Shown here: positions 52,799 through 62,700 of the stretch, piece after piece
How the letters are laid out: each line of letters begins with the position of its first letter
Numbering within the stretch: the first letter of the stretch is position 1
NCBI GenBank assembly: GCA_027483645.1
Contig: JAIXUD010000009.1
Coordinates: 52,814 to 116,813 of the forward strand
DNA from: Sphingobacteriales bacterium
GTDB lineage: Bacteria > Bacteroidota > Bacteroidia > Chitinophagales > CAIOSU01
Direction of reading: 5' to 3'
DNA: 64,000 nucleotides
The notes under the pieces: generated by a model
Told to the model about the DNA's origin: nothing
Databases searched by the model: none
What the model saw: only the letters and a program-made list of their open reading frames with translations
Translations under genes and position numbers: made by a program

Positions 52799-55666
52799 TT
52801 GAACACATCCAAATATATAATAGTCTGTTTAGTATTATTCCAATTTCTGGGATTTACCAATGCTCATGCCAACCAGCCAGCTTACTTTGTGCTGGGAGAG
52901 AGCCAATTTAGGGGCGTGCAGATTTATGACGTGATACAGGATAAGGACTTGAACTATTGGTTTGCAACCAATGACGGTATTTTCCATTTCAATTATTACC
53001 AGTATGAAAAAATTGATTGCGATAAGGCCAAGAGCAATTCGGGTTTCAACTTTGTAATGGGCAATGATAGCAGTATTTACTATCACAATCTCAACAAACA
53101 AGTTTTCCGTATTAAGGGAAGAGAAATTAGCCTGTTTTATGAACTTACAGAAGCAGAAAGCGGTGCCGACATCAGCTTAGCTATAGCCGATGATGGAAAC
53201 TTATTGATAGGCGCCCGGCAAATAATTGTAATAAATAATGATGGTGTGGTGGTAAACCGCTTCGATGCCAGTAAAAGTTATATAGGTGAGCCCTATTATC
53301 TGCAGGGCATGGGAACTATGTATCATTTAAGCCAGCTCGATACACTTTTGGTGTACGCTAAGGGCAGCTTTACTACGCACCGCCTAAATGCTCGAATAAC
53401 CCCTAACTCGGTAATGAAGTTTTTCAACCTTTCGGGCGTAGTGTATGCTATTGGCTTAGAGGATAAACAACATTATCGTTTCAATGCCGAGTGTTTGGAG
53501 TTGATTGCATTGCCCAAAAACACATTACTAGCCAAGATAGGAGCTCGCCGAATCTACGAAACCGGCGAAGAGGCATGGGTTGCGGGCACTTTGCCTGGTG
53601 TGGGGCTTTTTACAAACGATAATATTGAAAAGGGCATAGAACTGCTCTATACTGATTATCTGATTTCGAATGTTTATAAAGATGTGGAGGGCAACTACTT
53701 ACTGAGCACATTTGACAAGGGCGTGCTGGTCATACCCAACCTACAAGTTCCTGACGTTATTGCGTCTTTCAATGATGACCCGATAACCGCCATATACGCT
53801 GACAAGGACATGGGGCTGCTATTAGGCTCATCAAAAGGAAAGCTATATAGCTACCAGAATAATACGTTGACCACAATAAACGACCAAGGCAAACGACCAA
53901 TAGAGGCTATTTATGGCCATCCTGAAGGGGATTTTATAATATTTGACAATAGCCCCATTAGGGTATATTCTAAAGCCACAAATACTATTACCGAGTTTAC
54001 AGTAGGTTCATTAAAATCTGCGGTATTTGCTTCGGCAACGCAGTTCTATCTTGGTACTAATATGGGGGTTATACATTGCATTTGGAATGGAAATGAATTC
54101 TCCATCTCGCATTTGGACAGCTTAAGGCAAAGGATATATAGCTTGGGGTACCACCCAATAACTAAACTGCTATATGCGGCTACTTCCAGCGGGTTGTATA
54201 GTGTTGACACAACTGGGATTGAGCGCCCGATACTATTAAACAAAGAAGAACTCTACCCAAACTACCTACACTACTATGGAGGAAAAGTGTATGCTGCCGA
54301 CAAAAAACGGGGAATCTTAATTATCGATGTAAACCAAGTAATTGGCATAATAAAACCTATAGTAAAAGGTAAGGTGGCTGCATTGCAAAAAATAAGGATT
54401 TACCAAAATACCATTATCGGCAGCAATACCAACGGGTTCTTTCAGTTTGATATGGAAGGAAAGTTACTTAAATCCATTCACAACGAGTTCGGGTTTTCTT
54501 TGAAGAAGGTAATGGATTTTACTTTTCAAGGAAACGATTTTTGGGTAAGCCATGCTGGGGGTATACAACAAATTGACTTAACCTATACCAAACCCCAGTT
54601 AACGAAACCATTGATAAGGGTAGATAATATTTGGGTAAACGACCTTGCCATTGATTTTTCCGCAGCAGGCAAATTTGAGAGCAATCAACGTAAAATACAA
54701 TTCTCGGTTTCAGCCCCGACGTTGAAAAACCGAGAGACCATCAGATACCACCACCGCCTAACCCCTTATGAAAAAGAGTGGAATACCAATAGTTACGAGG
54801 CAAACCAAATAACCTATAATGCGCTAGCACCTGGGCAATACACCTTGGAAGTAAAGGCAGAAAACGAAGGGCTAGAAAGCGAAGTAGTTACCTATTCTTT
54901 CAATATCGCCCCACCCTACTACGCAACCTGGTGGTTCATTACTGGACTTATTTTATTGTTTTTGGCAACTGTGTACATATTGTATCGCTGGCAGATAGGC
55001 ATCCAAAGGAGAAAATCGCAACAGGAGAACGACCTCAACGCCTCAAAGCTTACGGCTATACAATCACAGATGAACCCCCATTTTATTTTCAATTCGCTCA
55101 ACTCCATACAAGATTTAATATTGAAGGGCGATGTAGAGCAATCTTACTCCTACATCGCTACTTTCTCTAGCCTCATCAGGCGCACACTTAGCCATTCTGA
55201 AAAGGAGTTTATTGATTTTGAACAGGAAATAAAGCTCATTGAAATCTATTTGTCGTTGGAAAAACTGCGGTTCAAAAAGGACTTTACATACAATATTGAA
55301 ACCAATGACATTGGGGACATTGAAGTACCACCAATGCTCATACAACCTTTTATTGAGAACGCATTGTTGCATGGCCTACTCCACAAAGAGGGCCATAAAA
55401 CTATAAATATCAACTTTGAATTAACCGAGGTATTGGTTTGCACTATTGAGGATAACGGAATAGGACGTGAGCAAGCCAAGGAGATAAAGGAACGCCAGCG
55501 GCCCGACCATGAATCTTTTTCAGGGAAAGCGATACGTACTAGACTGGAGATATTGAGCAGTGTATTTAAGGGAGATTTCCAGTGTGTTTATCAAGACTTG
55601 TATGATTATGGCGAACCGAGCGGAACAAGGGTAATCATTACGATACCAGTAAAACATAAGTTTTAA
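52799..55666 (+). CDS. LytS-type sensor histidine kinase with propeller and Y_Y_Y sensor
   Basis: A 955-residue membrane kinase with a TTG start at 52799; no other start would keep the signal peptide (1-25). The periplasmic sensor is a two-component-regulator beta propeller (about 30-590) with a Y_Y_Y-type Ig domain (about 610-705; the region ending GQYTLEVKAENEG). One membrane helix lies at 711-732. The cytoplasmic kinase is the LytS/YehU type: QMNPHFIFNSLNSIQDLIL with phospho-acceptor His761, then the ATPase with PPMLIQPFIENALLHG and EDNGIG. The partner regulator follows after 56 bases. The ligand is unknown. Confidence 0.92.
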   Translation: MNTSKYIIVCLVLFQFLGFTNAHANQPAYFVLGESQFRGVQIYDVIQDKDLNYWFATNDGIFHFNYYQYEKIDCDKAKSNSGFNFVMGNDSSIYYHNLNKQVFRIKGREISLFYELTEAESGADISLAIADDGNLLIGARQIIVINNDGVVVNRFDASKSYIGEPYYLQGMGTMYHLSQLDTLLVYAKGSFTTHRLNARITPNSVMKFFNLSGVVYAIGLEDKQHYRFNAECLELIALPKNTLLAKIGARRIYETGEEAWVAGTLPGVGLFTNDNIEKGIELLYTDYLISNVYKDVEGNYLLSTFDKGVLVIPNLQVPDVIASFNDDPITAIYADKDMGLLLGSSKGKLYSYQNNTLTTINDQGKRPIEAIYGHPEGDFIIFDNSPIRVYSKATNTITEFTVGSLKSAVFASATQFYLGTNMGVIHCIWNGNEFSISHLDSLRQRIYSLGYHPITKLLYAATSSGLYSVDTTGIERPILLNKEELYPNYLHYYGGKVYAADKKRGILIIDVNQVIGIIKPIVKGKVAALQKIRIYQNTIIGSNTNGFFQFDMEGKLLKSIHNEFGFSLKKVMDFTFQGNDFWVSHAGGIQQIDLTYTKPQLTKPLIRVDNIWVNDLAIDFSAAGKFESNQRKIQFSVSAPTLKNRETIRYHHRLTPYEKEWNTNSYEANQITYNALAPGQYTLEVKAENEGLESEVVTYSFNIAPPYYATWWFITGLILLFLATVYILYRWQIGIQRRKSQQENDLNASKLTAIQSQMNPHFIFNSLNSIQDLILKGDVEQSYSYIATFSSLIRRTLSHSEKEFIDFEQEIKLIEIYLSLEKLRFKKDFTYNIETNDIGDIEVPPMLIQPFIENALLHGLLHKEGHKTININFELTEVLVCTIEDNGIGREQAKEIKERQRPDHESFSGKAIRTRLEILSSVFKGDFQCVYQDLYDYGEPSGTRVIITIPVKHKF

Positions 55667-55722
55667 GACTATTAATAAATTTTAGAAGGCTGTTACTAAA
55701 GTTTACGCAAGACAATGAAGAA

Positions 55723-56487
55723 ATGAGCATAAATTTGGATAAGGTGGAAAAGATTAAGGCCATATTGGTAGATGACGAAGAAGGTGCCAGGGATGTACTG
55801 GCCAACCTGCTTGCGCGCTTTTGCCCCGAGGTAGAACTAATTGCCAAATGCCCCAACGTGCTACAAGCGGTTGAGGCTATCAAGCAACATAAGCCCCACT
55901 TGGTGTTCTTGGATATTGAGATGCCGAACTACTCCGGTTTCGAGATTGTGAATTTCTTTAAGGAGATCGACTTTGAAATCATTTTCGTAACCGCTTACGA
56001 CCAATATGCCATCCGCGCATTCGAGATTGCTGCTATGGACTACTTGCTGAAGCCAGTGGATATAGAGCGACTCAAAAAGGCCGTACACCGGGTGATAGAA
56101 CACCGCAATGCCCAACAACACGCGCAACGATTGTTTCATTTAAGCCAGACATTGGAAACCAGCTATCCGAAAAACATAGTAGTAAGCGATAAGGGACAAC
56201 AACACGTAATCCCAATTGACAACATTATAGCCATTGAGGCGCAAGAATCTTATTGCCTAATACATACCACCGAGCGGAATGAAACCGCTAGTAAAAACCT
56301 AAAGCACTTCGAAACTTTGTTTGAGGGAATGCCTAAATTTTTCAGGGTACACAAGTCTTGGTTAATCAATACAGATTATCTACAGCAATACTCCAAGTCC
56401 GATCTCTCTATACTACTCACGAATGGGCTGGTAACCAAACTCTCCAAATACAAAAAGGCAGAGTTTGAAGCGGCGATTAAGGGGTAA
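55723..56487 (+). CDS. LytTR-family response regulator
   Basis: A 254-residue regulator. The receiver domain (about 12-130) has the acidic pocket VDDEE (16-20), phospho-acceptor Asp64 in FLDIEMPN, Thr in FVTAYDQYA and Lys in LLKPVD. The C-terminal LytTR DNA-binding domain (about 150-250) shows the usual IIAIEAQESYCLIHT and FRVHKSWLIN. It forms a pair with the upstream kinase. The next gene, 217 bases away in the same direction, is the giant adhesin; it is a candidate target by position only. Confidence 0.94.
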   Translation: MSINLDKVEKIKAILVDDEEGARDVLANLLARFCPEVELIAKCPNVLQAVEAIKQHKPHLVFLDIEMPNYSGFEIVNFFKEIDFEIIFVTAYDQYAIRAFEIAAMDYLLKPVDIERLKKAVHRVIEHRNAQQHAQRLFHLSQTLETSYPKNIVVSDKGQQHVIPIDNIIAIEAQESYCLIHTTERNETASKNLKHFETLFEGMPKFFRVHKSWLINTDYLQQYSKSDLSILLTNGLVTKLSKYKKAEFEAAIKG

Positions 56488-56558
56488 GTTTTAGATGCTG
56501 TCCTGTTCTCTCCGTTCAAGTACCGTTTCACCATTATATAATACCATTAGTGTAAATA

Positions 56559-56572
56559 GTGTGAAGTCACAC
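56559..56572. promoter_or_regulatory. Candidate operator palindrome upstream of the adhesin
   Basis: GTGTGA-AG-TCACAC is a perfect 6-base inverted repeat about 130 bases before the adhesin start and 72 bases after the regulator stop. It could be a protein-binding site; nothing shows which protein. Confidence 0.3.
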
Positions 56573-56703
56573 AACTGTGCCATAAGTAGCTGTTAACCAT
56601 CATTTTTTAAATAAAGAACGCCTTAATACCTCTCAGCAGGAGAGGTTGTGGATTTATCAATTGCATCTTGGCTAGTACTTTCGTTTTGAAATAAAATGCC
56701 AAT

Positions 56704-59700
56704 ATGAAGGTTCTACTAAATTGTTTGCTACTGATAATGATGTTGGGCACGAATACTTTTGCCCAAATAAATCTTAACAATGGCCTGCTCGGTTATTGGC
56801 CACTTAATGGCAATGGCAACGACTTCAGCCCCAACGGACTGAATGGCACCGTGTCGGCAACAGGGGCTTACCGAACTGCTGATAGAACAGGCATTATTGG
56901 AAGGGCTATGTTTTTCAACGGCACTTTAGAGGCCGGGCAAATAGATATGGGTACCAGTGCCCTTAATAACCTAGCCACCGTAACCTTTGCTAGCTGGGTA
57001 CGCCAAGATGTATATTCCGCAACCGACCAGTCTATTTTTGGGCAGGATAACGTGCTGGAGATTGTATCCAGAAACGGCCCCAACCGTGTGCGGATTTTTA
57101 ATAGCTCAGGTGGAACACGCGATGTCAATAATAATGTACCTGTGGGCGAATGGTACCACCTTGTTGTATCATGCAATAGCACAGGCATGACGGTTTATAT
57201 AAATGGTACCGTTGCCGGCACCTTTACGGGAAACTACTCTCTCGGCACCTCCGCCTTCCCGTTGCGCATGGGTGGTAATGTGGCCAGCCAAACCGGTGGA
57301 CACCTTGCCGGGGCAATGGATGAGGCCCGCCTATACAACCGCCTGCTTACCGCTGATGAAATTGCTTATTTAAGTAGCAGTATAAGCCTTACGCTTGATA
57401 TTAGCACGCTCAGCTCCACCAACTATTGTACAGGCGACAACATTAGCATTCCTTTTACTAAACTTGGGAACGGTTTGGGAGTTGGCAACATTTTTACGGC
57501 CCAGCTTAGCGATGAAAATGGCAGTTTCGCGGATCCGGTTAACTTGGGAATACTAGTAGATACCGTAGCGGGAAACATAACAGGCAATATACCAACCAAC
57601 ATAGTATCAGGCACAGGTTACAAACTGCGCATTGTGGCATCTGTACCATTGTATGTTGGCACGGTAAGTACATTTAGCCTTACCATTAGAAACCCGACCG
57701 AGGGCCAAAGCACGCTGAGCCGTGGGCGCATCCTGTATTATCCTTTCAATGCCAATGCCAACGATAGCAGCGGCAATGCGCAAAACGGCACCTTAGCGGG
57801 CGGTACCAGTTTTGTAAACGACCGATTTGGCAATCCACAAAGAGCCTTGCAGTTAAATGGTAGTAACGGGCACGTGCTGGTGCCAAGTGGGCAGTGGTTT
57901 GAGGAGCAATTTACTGTCGGCGTTTGGCTCAACCCACAAGCATACGCTAGCTGGAGCCGCATTTTTGATTTTAGTAACACTAATAATAACGATAACATCC
58001 TTTTTGCCGTCTCCAATCTTACCAGCGGCAACTTAGCATGTCAAATTCGCCAAGGCACCACGGTATTGGCTACGGCTATAGGTGGCACGGCCACATTGAA
58101 TCAATGGTCTCACGTGGCAATGGTTTATGACGGCACCTCACAACTGATTTACCTAAATGGTAATGTTGTGGCTTCAGTTTCCAGTGGTGCTGCACGACAG
58201 CTAACCCGCACCATTAACTACATTGGCCGAAGCCCATTTACAAATGATGCCTACGCCAATGCGGCATTTGACGATTTCATGATTTGGAATCGCGCCCTTA
58301 CACCTAGCGAATTGCGCGTACTGGCTGAAGATGGGCTAATTGTTTCCAATTCGCCAGTGTGTTCTGGCGGGGCACTGGAGCTTAATGCACCCATAATGCC
58401 CAACGCAACCTATAGCTGGAGCGGCCCGAACGGCTTTACATCTTCATTGCGCAGCCCAGTTATTGCCAACGTATCGGCCTTGAATGCTGGTAACTACTCT
58501 CTTACTATTACTACACCCGGCTGCACGCCGGCTACACAAACTAAAGCGATTACTATTATCAACCCAACTACCCAGCCAACGGTATCGTTTACGGGTTTGC
58601 CCGCAGCCACCAACATTGGCGCGGCAACCAATACCTTAACTGGCACCCCAGCAGGTGGCACCTTTACTGGCAACGGTATAGTTAGCAACATTTTCAACCC
58701 TGCACTAGCAGGCATCGGCACCCATATTATAGTTTACACGGTGGTGGGTAGCGGCGGTTGCGCTACCACCGCCCTTGATACTGTAACCGTAAGCAATGCC
58801 TACAATATGAGCAACAATACCATCACGGCATGTAGCGGTGGTTTTTATGATAGTGGTGGCGGCAGTGCCAATTACAACAACAACGAAGATTTTACTACTA
58901 CTTTCTGTTCGGACAATGGCCAGCGGCTGCAGTTTACCTTTACTGCTATGAGCATAGGTACTGGCGATACCCTCTGGGCGTATGATGGCAATAGCACTAG
59001 CGGCCCACTGGTGGCGTACTATTGCAACTTCTCTAATACTGATGTTATCTGGTCTTCAGGCACTTGCATCACTTTCCGATTTAAGAGCAACGCAAGCGCA
59101 ACTACCACAGGCTGGATAGCGAACTTCACCTGCTTAGCGAACCCTGTAATACCCAATCAAGCCGTCAACCTTGCTTTCGGCCTAAAAGCCACTTGCGACG
59201 CCATTGTGCGCGACCCTGCTGGTACTGGAAACTATGGATATGGCTATGCCGAAGAAGTGTTGCGCTCAGCTGATAGCACGCGGCTACGATTGGATTTTAC
59301 GGTTTTCAACATCAACTTTAACAATGGCGGCCATTGGTTACGCATTTATGATGGCCCCAGCACCGCATGGCCGTTAATTGGCCAGTATAACTCTTGTTGT
59401 GCTCCCCCTACCATTATTGAGTCATCGGGCCAGTATCTTACCTTAGTGTTTGATGCCAACAACACCAATGCAGGTGTAGGCACTAGGCAAGGTTTTGAAG
59501 CAACGGTAACCTGCTTTGGCGATATTGTAAGGGATTACCAAATTGACGAACCCGATACCGTAACAACATGCAGTGGCATCTTCTACGATTCGGGCAACGG
59601 TAATAATGATTACAGTGCCAATGAGAACTACAGCAAAACCTTCTGTGCCGATACTGGTACCTACATACAGATAGAATTCAACCTAAACAACACGGCCTTT

Positions 59701-62700
59701 GGATCTGCCGATACCCTTTTCGCTTATGACGGTAGCGATACCACCGGGCAGCTTTTGGGGGTATATGTAACCGGCTCAAGAATAGAAACCCTTACCTCGG
59801 CTGGTAGGTGTATTACCTTCAAGTTTAAGTCCAATGCTACAACTTTCGGTCGTGGCTGGCAGGGTGCCATACGCTGTGTAAATAGCATAACAGCTAGTAC
59901 CAATTACCTATTGAGCAGTGGTGTCCGCTATACTTGCGGAGGAGAAATCTTTGACCCATCAGGTGGCAGCAATTACGGCTATGGCTACAACATCATGACC
60001 TTTGGCTCGTACAACAATACTAGGTTAAGACTTGATTTTTCTGCCTTTGATATCAACTTCAACAATGGCGGCCACTGGCTGCGCATTTACGACGGCCCCA
60101 GCAATGCCTATCCGCTTATTGGCCAATATAACTCTTGCTGCACACCACCCAATATTTTGGAGTCGTCTGGCAGATTTTTAACCATTGAGTTTGACGCAAA
60201 TAACACTAATGCAGGTGTGGGCGCAAGGCAAGGGTTTCAAGCAACCTTATCTTGTTTCGGACAAATACTGCCCATATACCCGATGGTACCTGGTACCATC
60301 ACCGCCTGCGAAGGCGTATTTTATGACAATGCTGGCCCAGCGGTAAATTTCGGCCAAAACCAAAGCCAAGTAAAAACCTTTTGCTCCGGCAACGGGTTGC
60401 CACTTCGCTTCGATTTCAATAACAACGAAACCGGTTTTGATGCTGGGGATACCCTTTGGGCTTTTGATGGCCCTGATGTGAACAGCCCACAATTGGGTAC
60501 CTATATACAAGGCTCGGCAATTGAGCCATTGGTTTCGTCAGGAAGCTGCATTACTTTCCGCTTTGTTTCGAACACTACCACTCAAAGAGGTTGGCAGGGC
60601 TTTTTATCATGCACCAGTACCCCGCCGAGCATTACTACTTATGTCATGACCAGCGGCACCCGCAATGTATGTTCGGGAAAGTTCCTTGACCCAGGTGGCA
60701 CAGGTAATTATGCCGTAGGTAGCGGGCAAACTTACGTGCAAACATTTACCTCTTATAGTGGTCAGCAAATAAGGGCTGCTTATAACTTTTTTAATGTTAA
60801 CGGCAATAACGGTGGCCATTGGCTAGATGTGTATGATGGGCCTACCACGTCATCTACACTTATCGGCAGTTACAATAACTTCAACTTTCCACCTGCGGCG
60901 TTCCAATCAACCGGTTCTAGCCTTACCTTCCGCTTTAGGGCTACTAACGTAAATGCTGGGGCAAATGCAGGCTTCGATTTCACCATTAGTTGCTTTACCG
61001 GCAGCCCCATTGATGTAGGGGTGCTCAACTCGCCCATTTGCCAAGGCAGCACGCTACAAGTACCATTTACCCTAAACGATACCGTATTTGCCAACAATAC
61101 CTATACGGCGCAACTCAGCGATTCTAACGGTAACTTCGCTGGTGCCGTTACAATTGGTTCGCTATTTACCAGCGATTCGGTGGGTACCATTACTGCTACC
61201 ATTCCCCTAAATACGCTGACAGGCAGCGGCTACAGGATACGTGTAAACAGTAACCAACCGGTGCAATTGGGCTCAGAAAACCCTAACGCGCTGACCATCA
61301 TCACTACCCCAATTGCACCTACTAACATCGCCATTAGCGGGCCCAATATATTTTGCAATGGTGCCGGCAGTGCTGCGCTTTCAGTGGCCAATCAATTGGG
61401 TGTAAATTACCGCTGGATATTGAATGACACGGTAACTGTTGGCGGCAACAGCAACACCTATACAGCCACTCAAAGCGGTACCTATAAGGTAGAGTTGTTT
61501 AACGGTTGCGATACCGTAACGGTAGTAAACCCAAGGGTAATTACTACAGTTAGCCCAATTATTGCCCCAACCATCACCGCAGGAGGCCCTGTGGACTTCT
61601 GTATTGGAGGAAGCGTGGCACTAAACATCCCTATCCAAACAGGTGTAACCTACCAATGGAAACGCGGCACCACCAACGTGGGTAGTAACACCAATACTTA
61701 CACTGCAACAGTAGCGGGCACTTATACCGTGGAGCTTACCAATGCTTGTGGCACCGTGGTTTCGGTCAATACTATTACCGTTACCATTACTGGCAGCGCC
61801 CCAACTACCCCAAGCATATCTGCTGGTGGGCCTACTACCTTCTGTACTGGCGGAAGTGTAACCCTTACCACACCTAGCCAAGCCAGCGTAAACTATCAAT
61901 GGAAGCTAGGCACTACCAATGTTGGCACTAGTACCAACAGCTTTACCGCAACCACCGCAGGTACTTATACCTTGGTGGTAAGCAATGGCTGCGGTACGTT
62001 TACGTCCAGCAACTCCATAACTGTAACGGTGAATAACTTGCCAACGGTGCCGACCATTTCAGCAGGTGGCCCTACCAGCTTTTGCTCAGGCGATGATGCA
62101 GATTTGAGCATCCCTACCCAAGCGAGCGTAACCTACCAATGGAAACGCGGAACCACCAATGTTGGGACAAACGCCAATACCTATACTGCCAGTGTTGCAG
62201 GCACTTACACGGTAGAGCTTACAAATACTTGTGGAACCATAGTTTCCAGCAACAACATTACCATAACTATTACAGGCACAGCCCCAACCATGCCAACCAT
62301 CACTGCGGGTGGGCCCACTAGCTTCTGCTCTGGTGATGATGTCGTTTTAAGCATCCCTACCCAAAGCGGAGTAACCTACCAATGGAAACGGGGCGCCACC
62401 AATATAGGCACCAATACCAATACCTTTACTGCCAATACAGCAGGCACCTACACGGTTGAAGTGAGCAATAGTTGCGGCACATTTGTAAGCAGCAATATCA
62501 TCACGGTTACTATTAGCGGCGCAGCACCAACAGTGCCAAGCATTTCCGCCAATGGGCCAATTAGCTTTTGCTCTGGCGATGATGTGGAATTAAGCGTGCC
62601 TAGCCAAGCTGGCGTAACCTACCAATGGAAACGTGGCACCACCAATGTGGGTAGTAATAGCAATGCTTATACGGCATCGGTTGCGGGCACTTATACTGTT

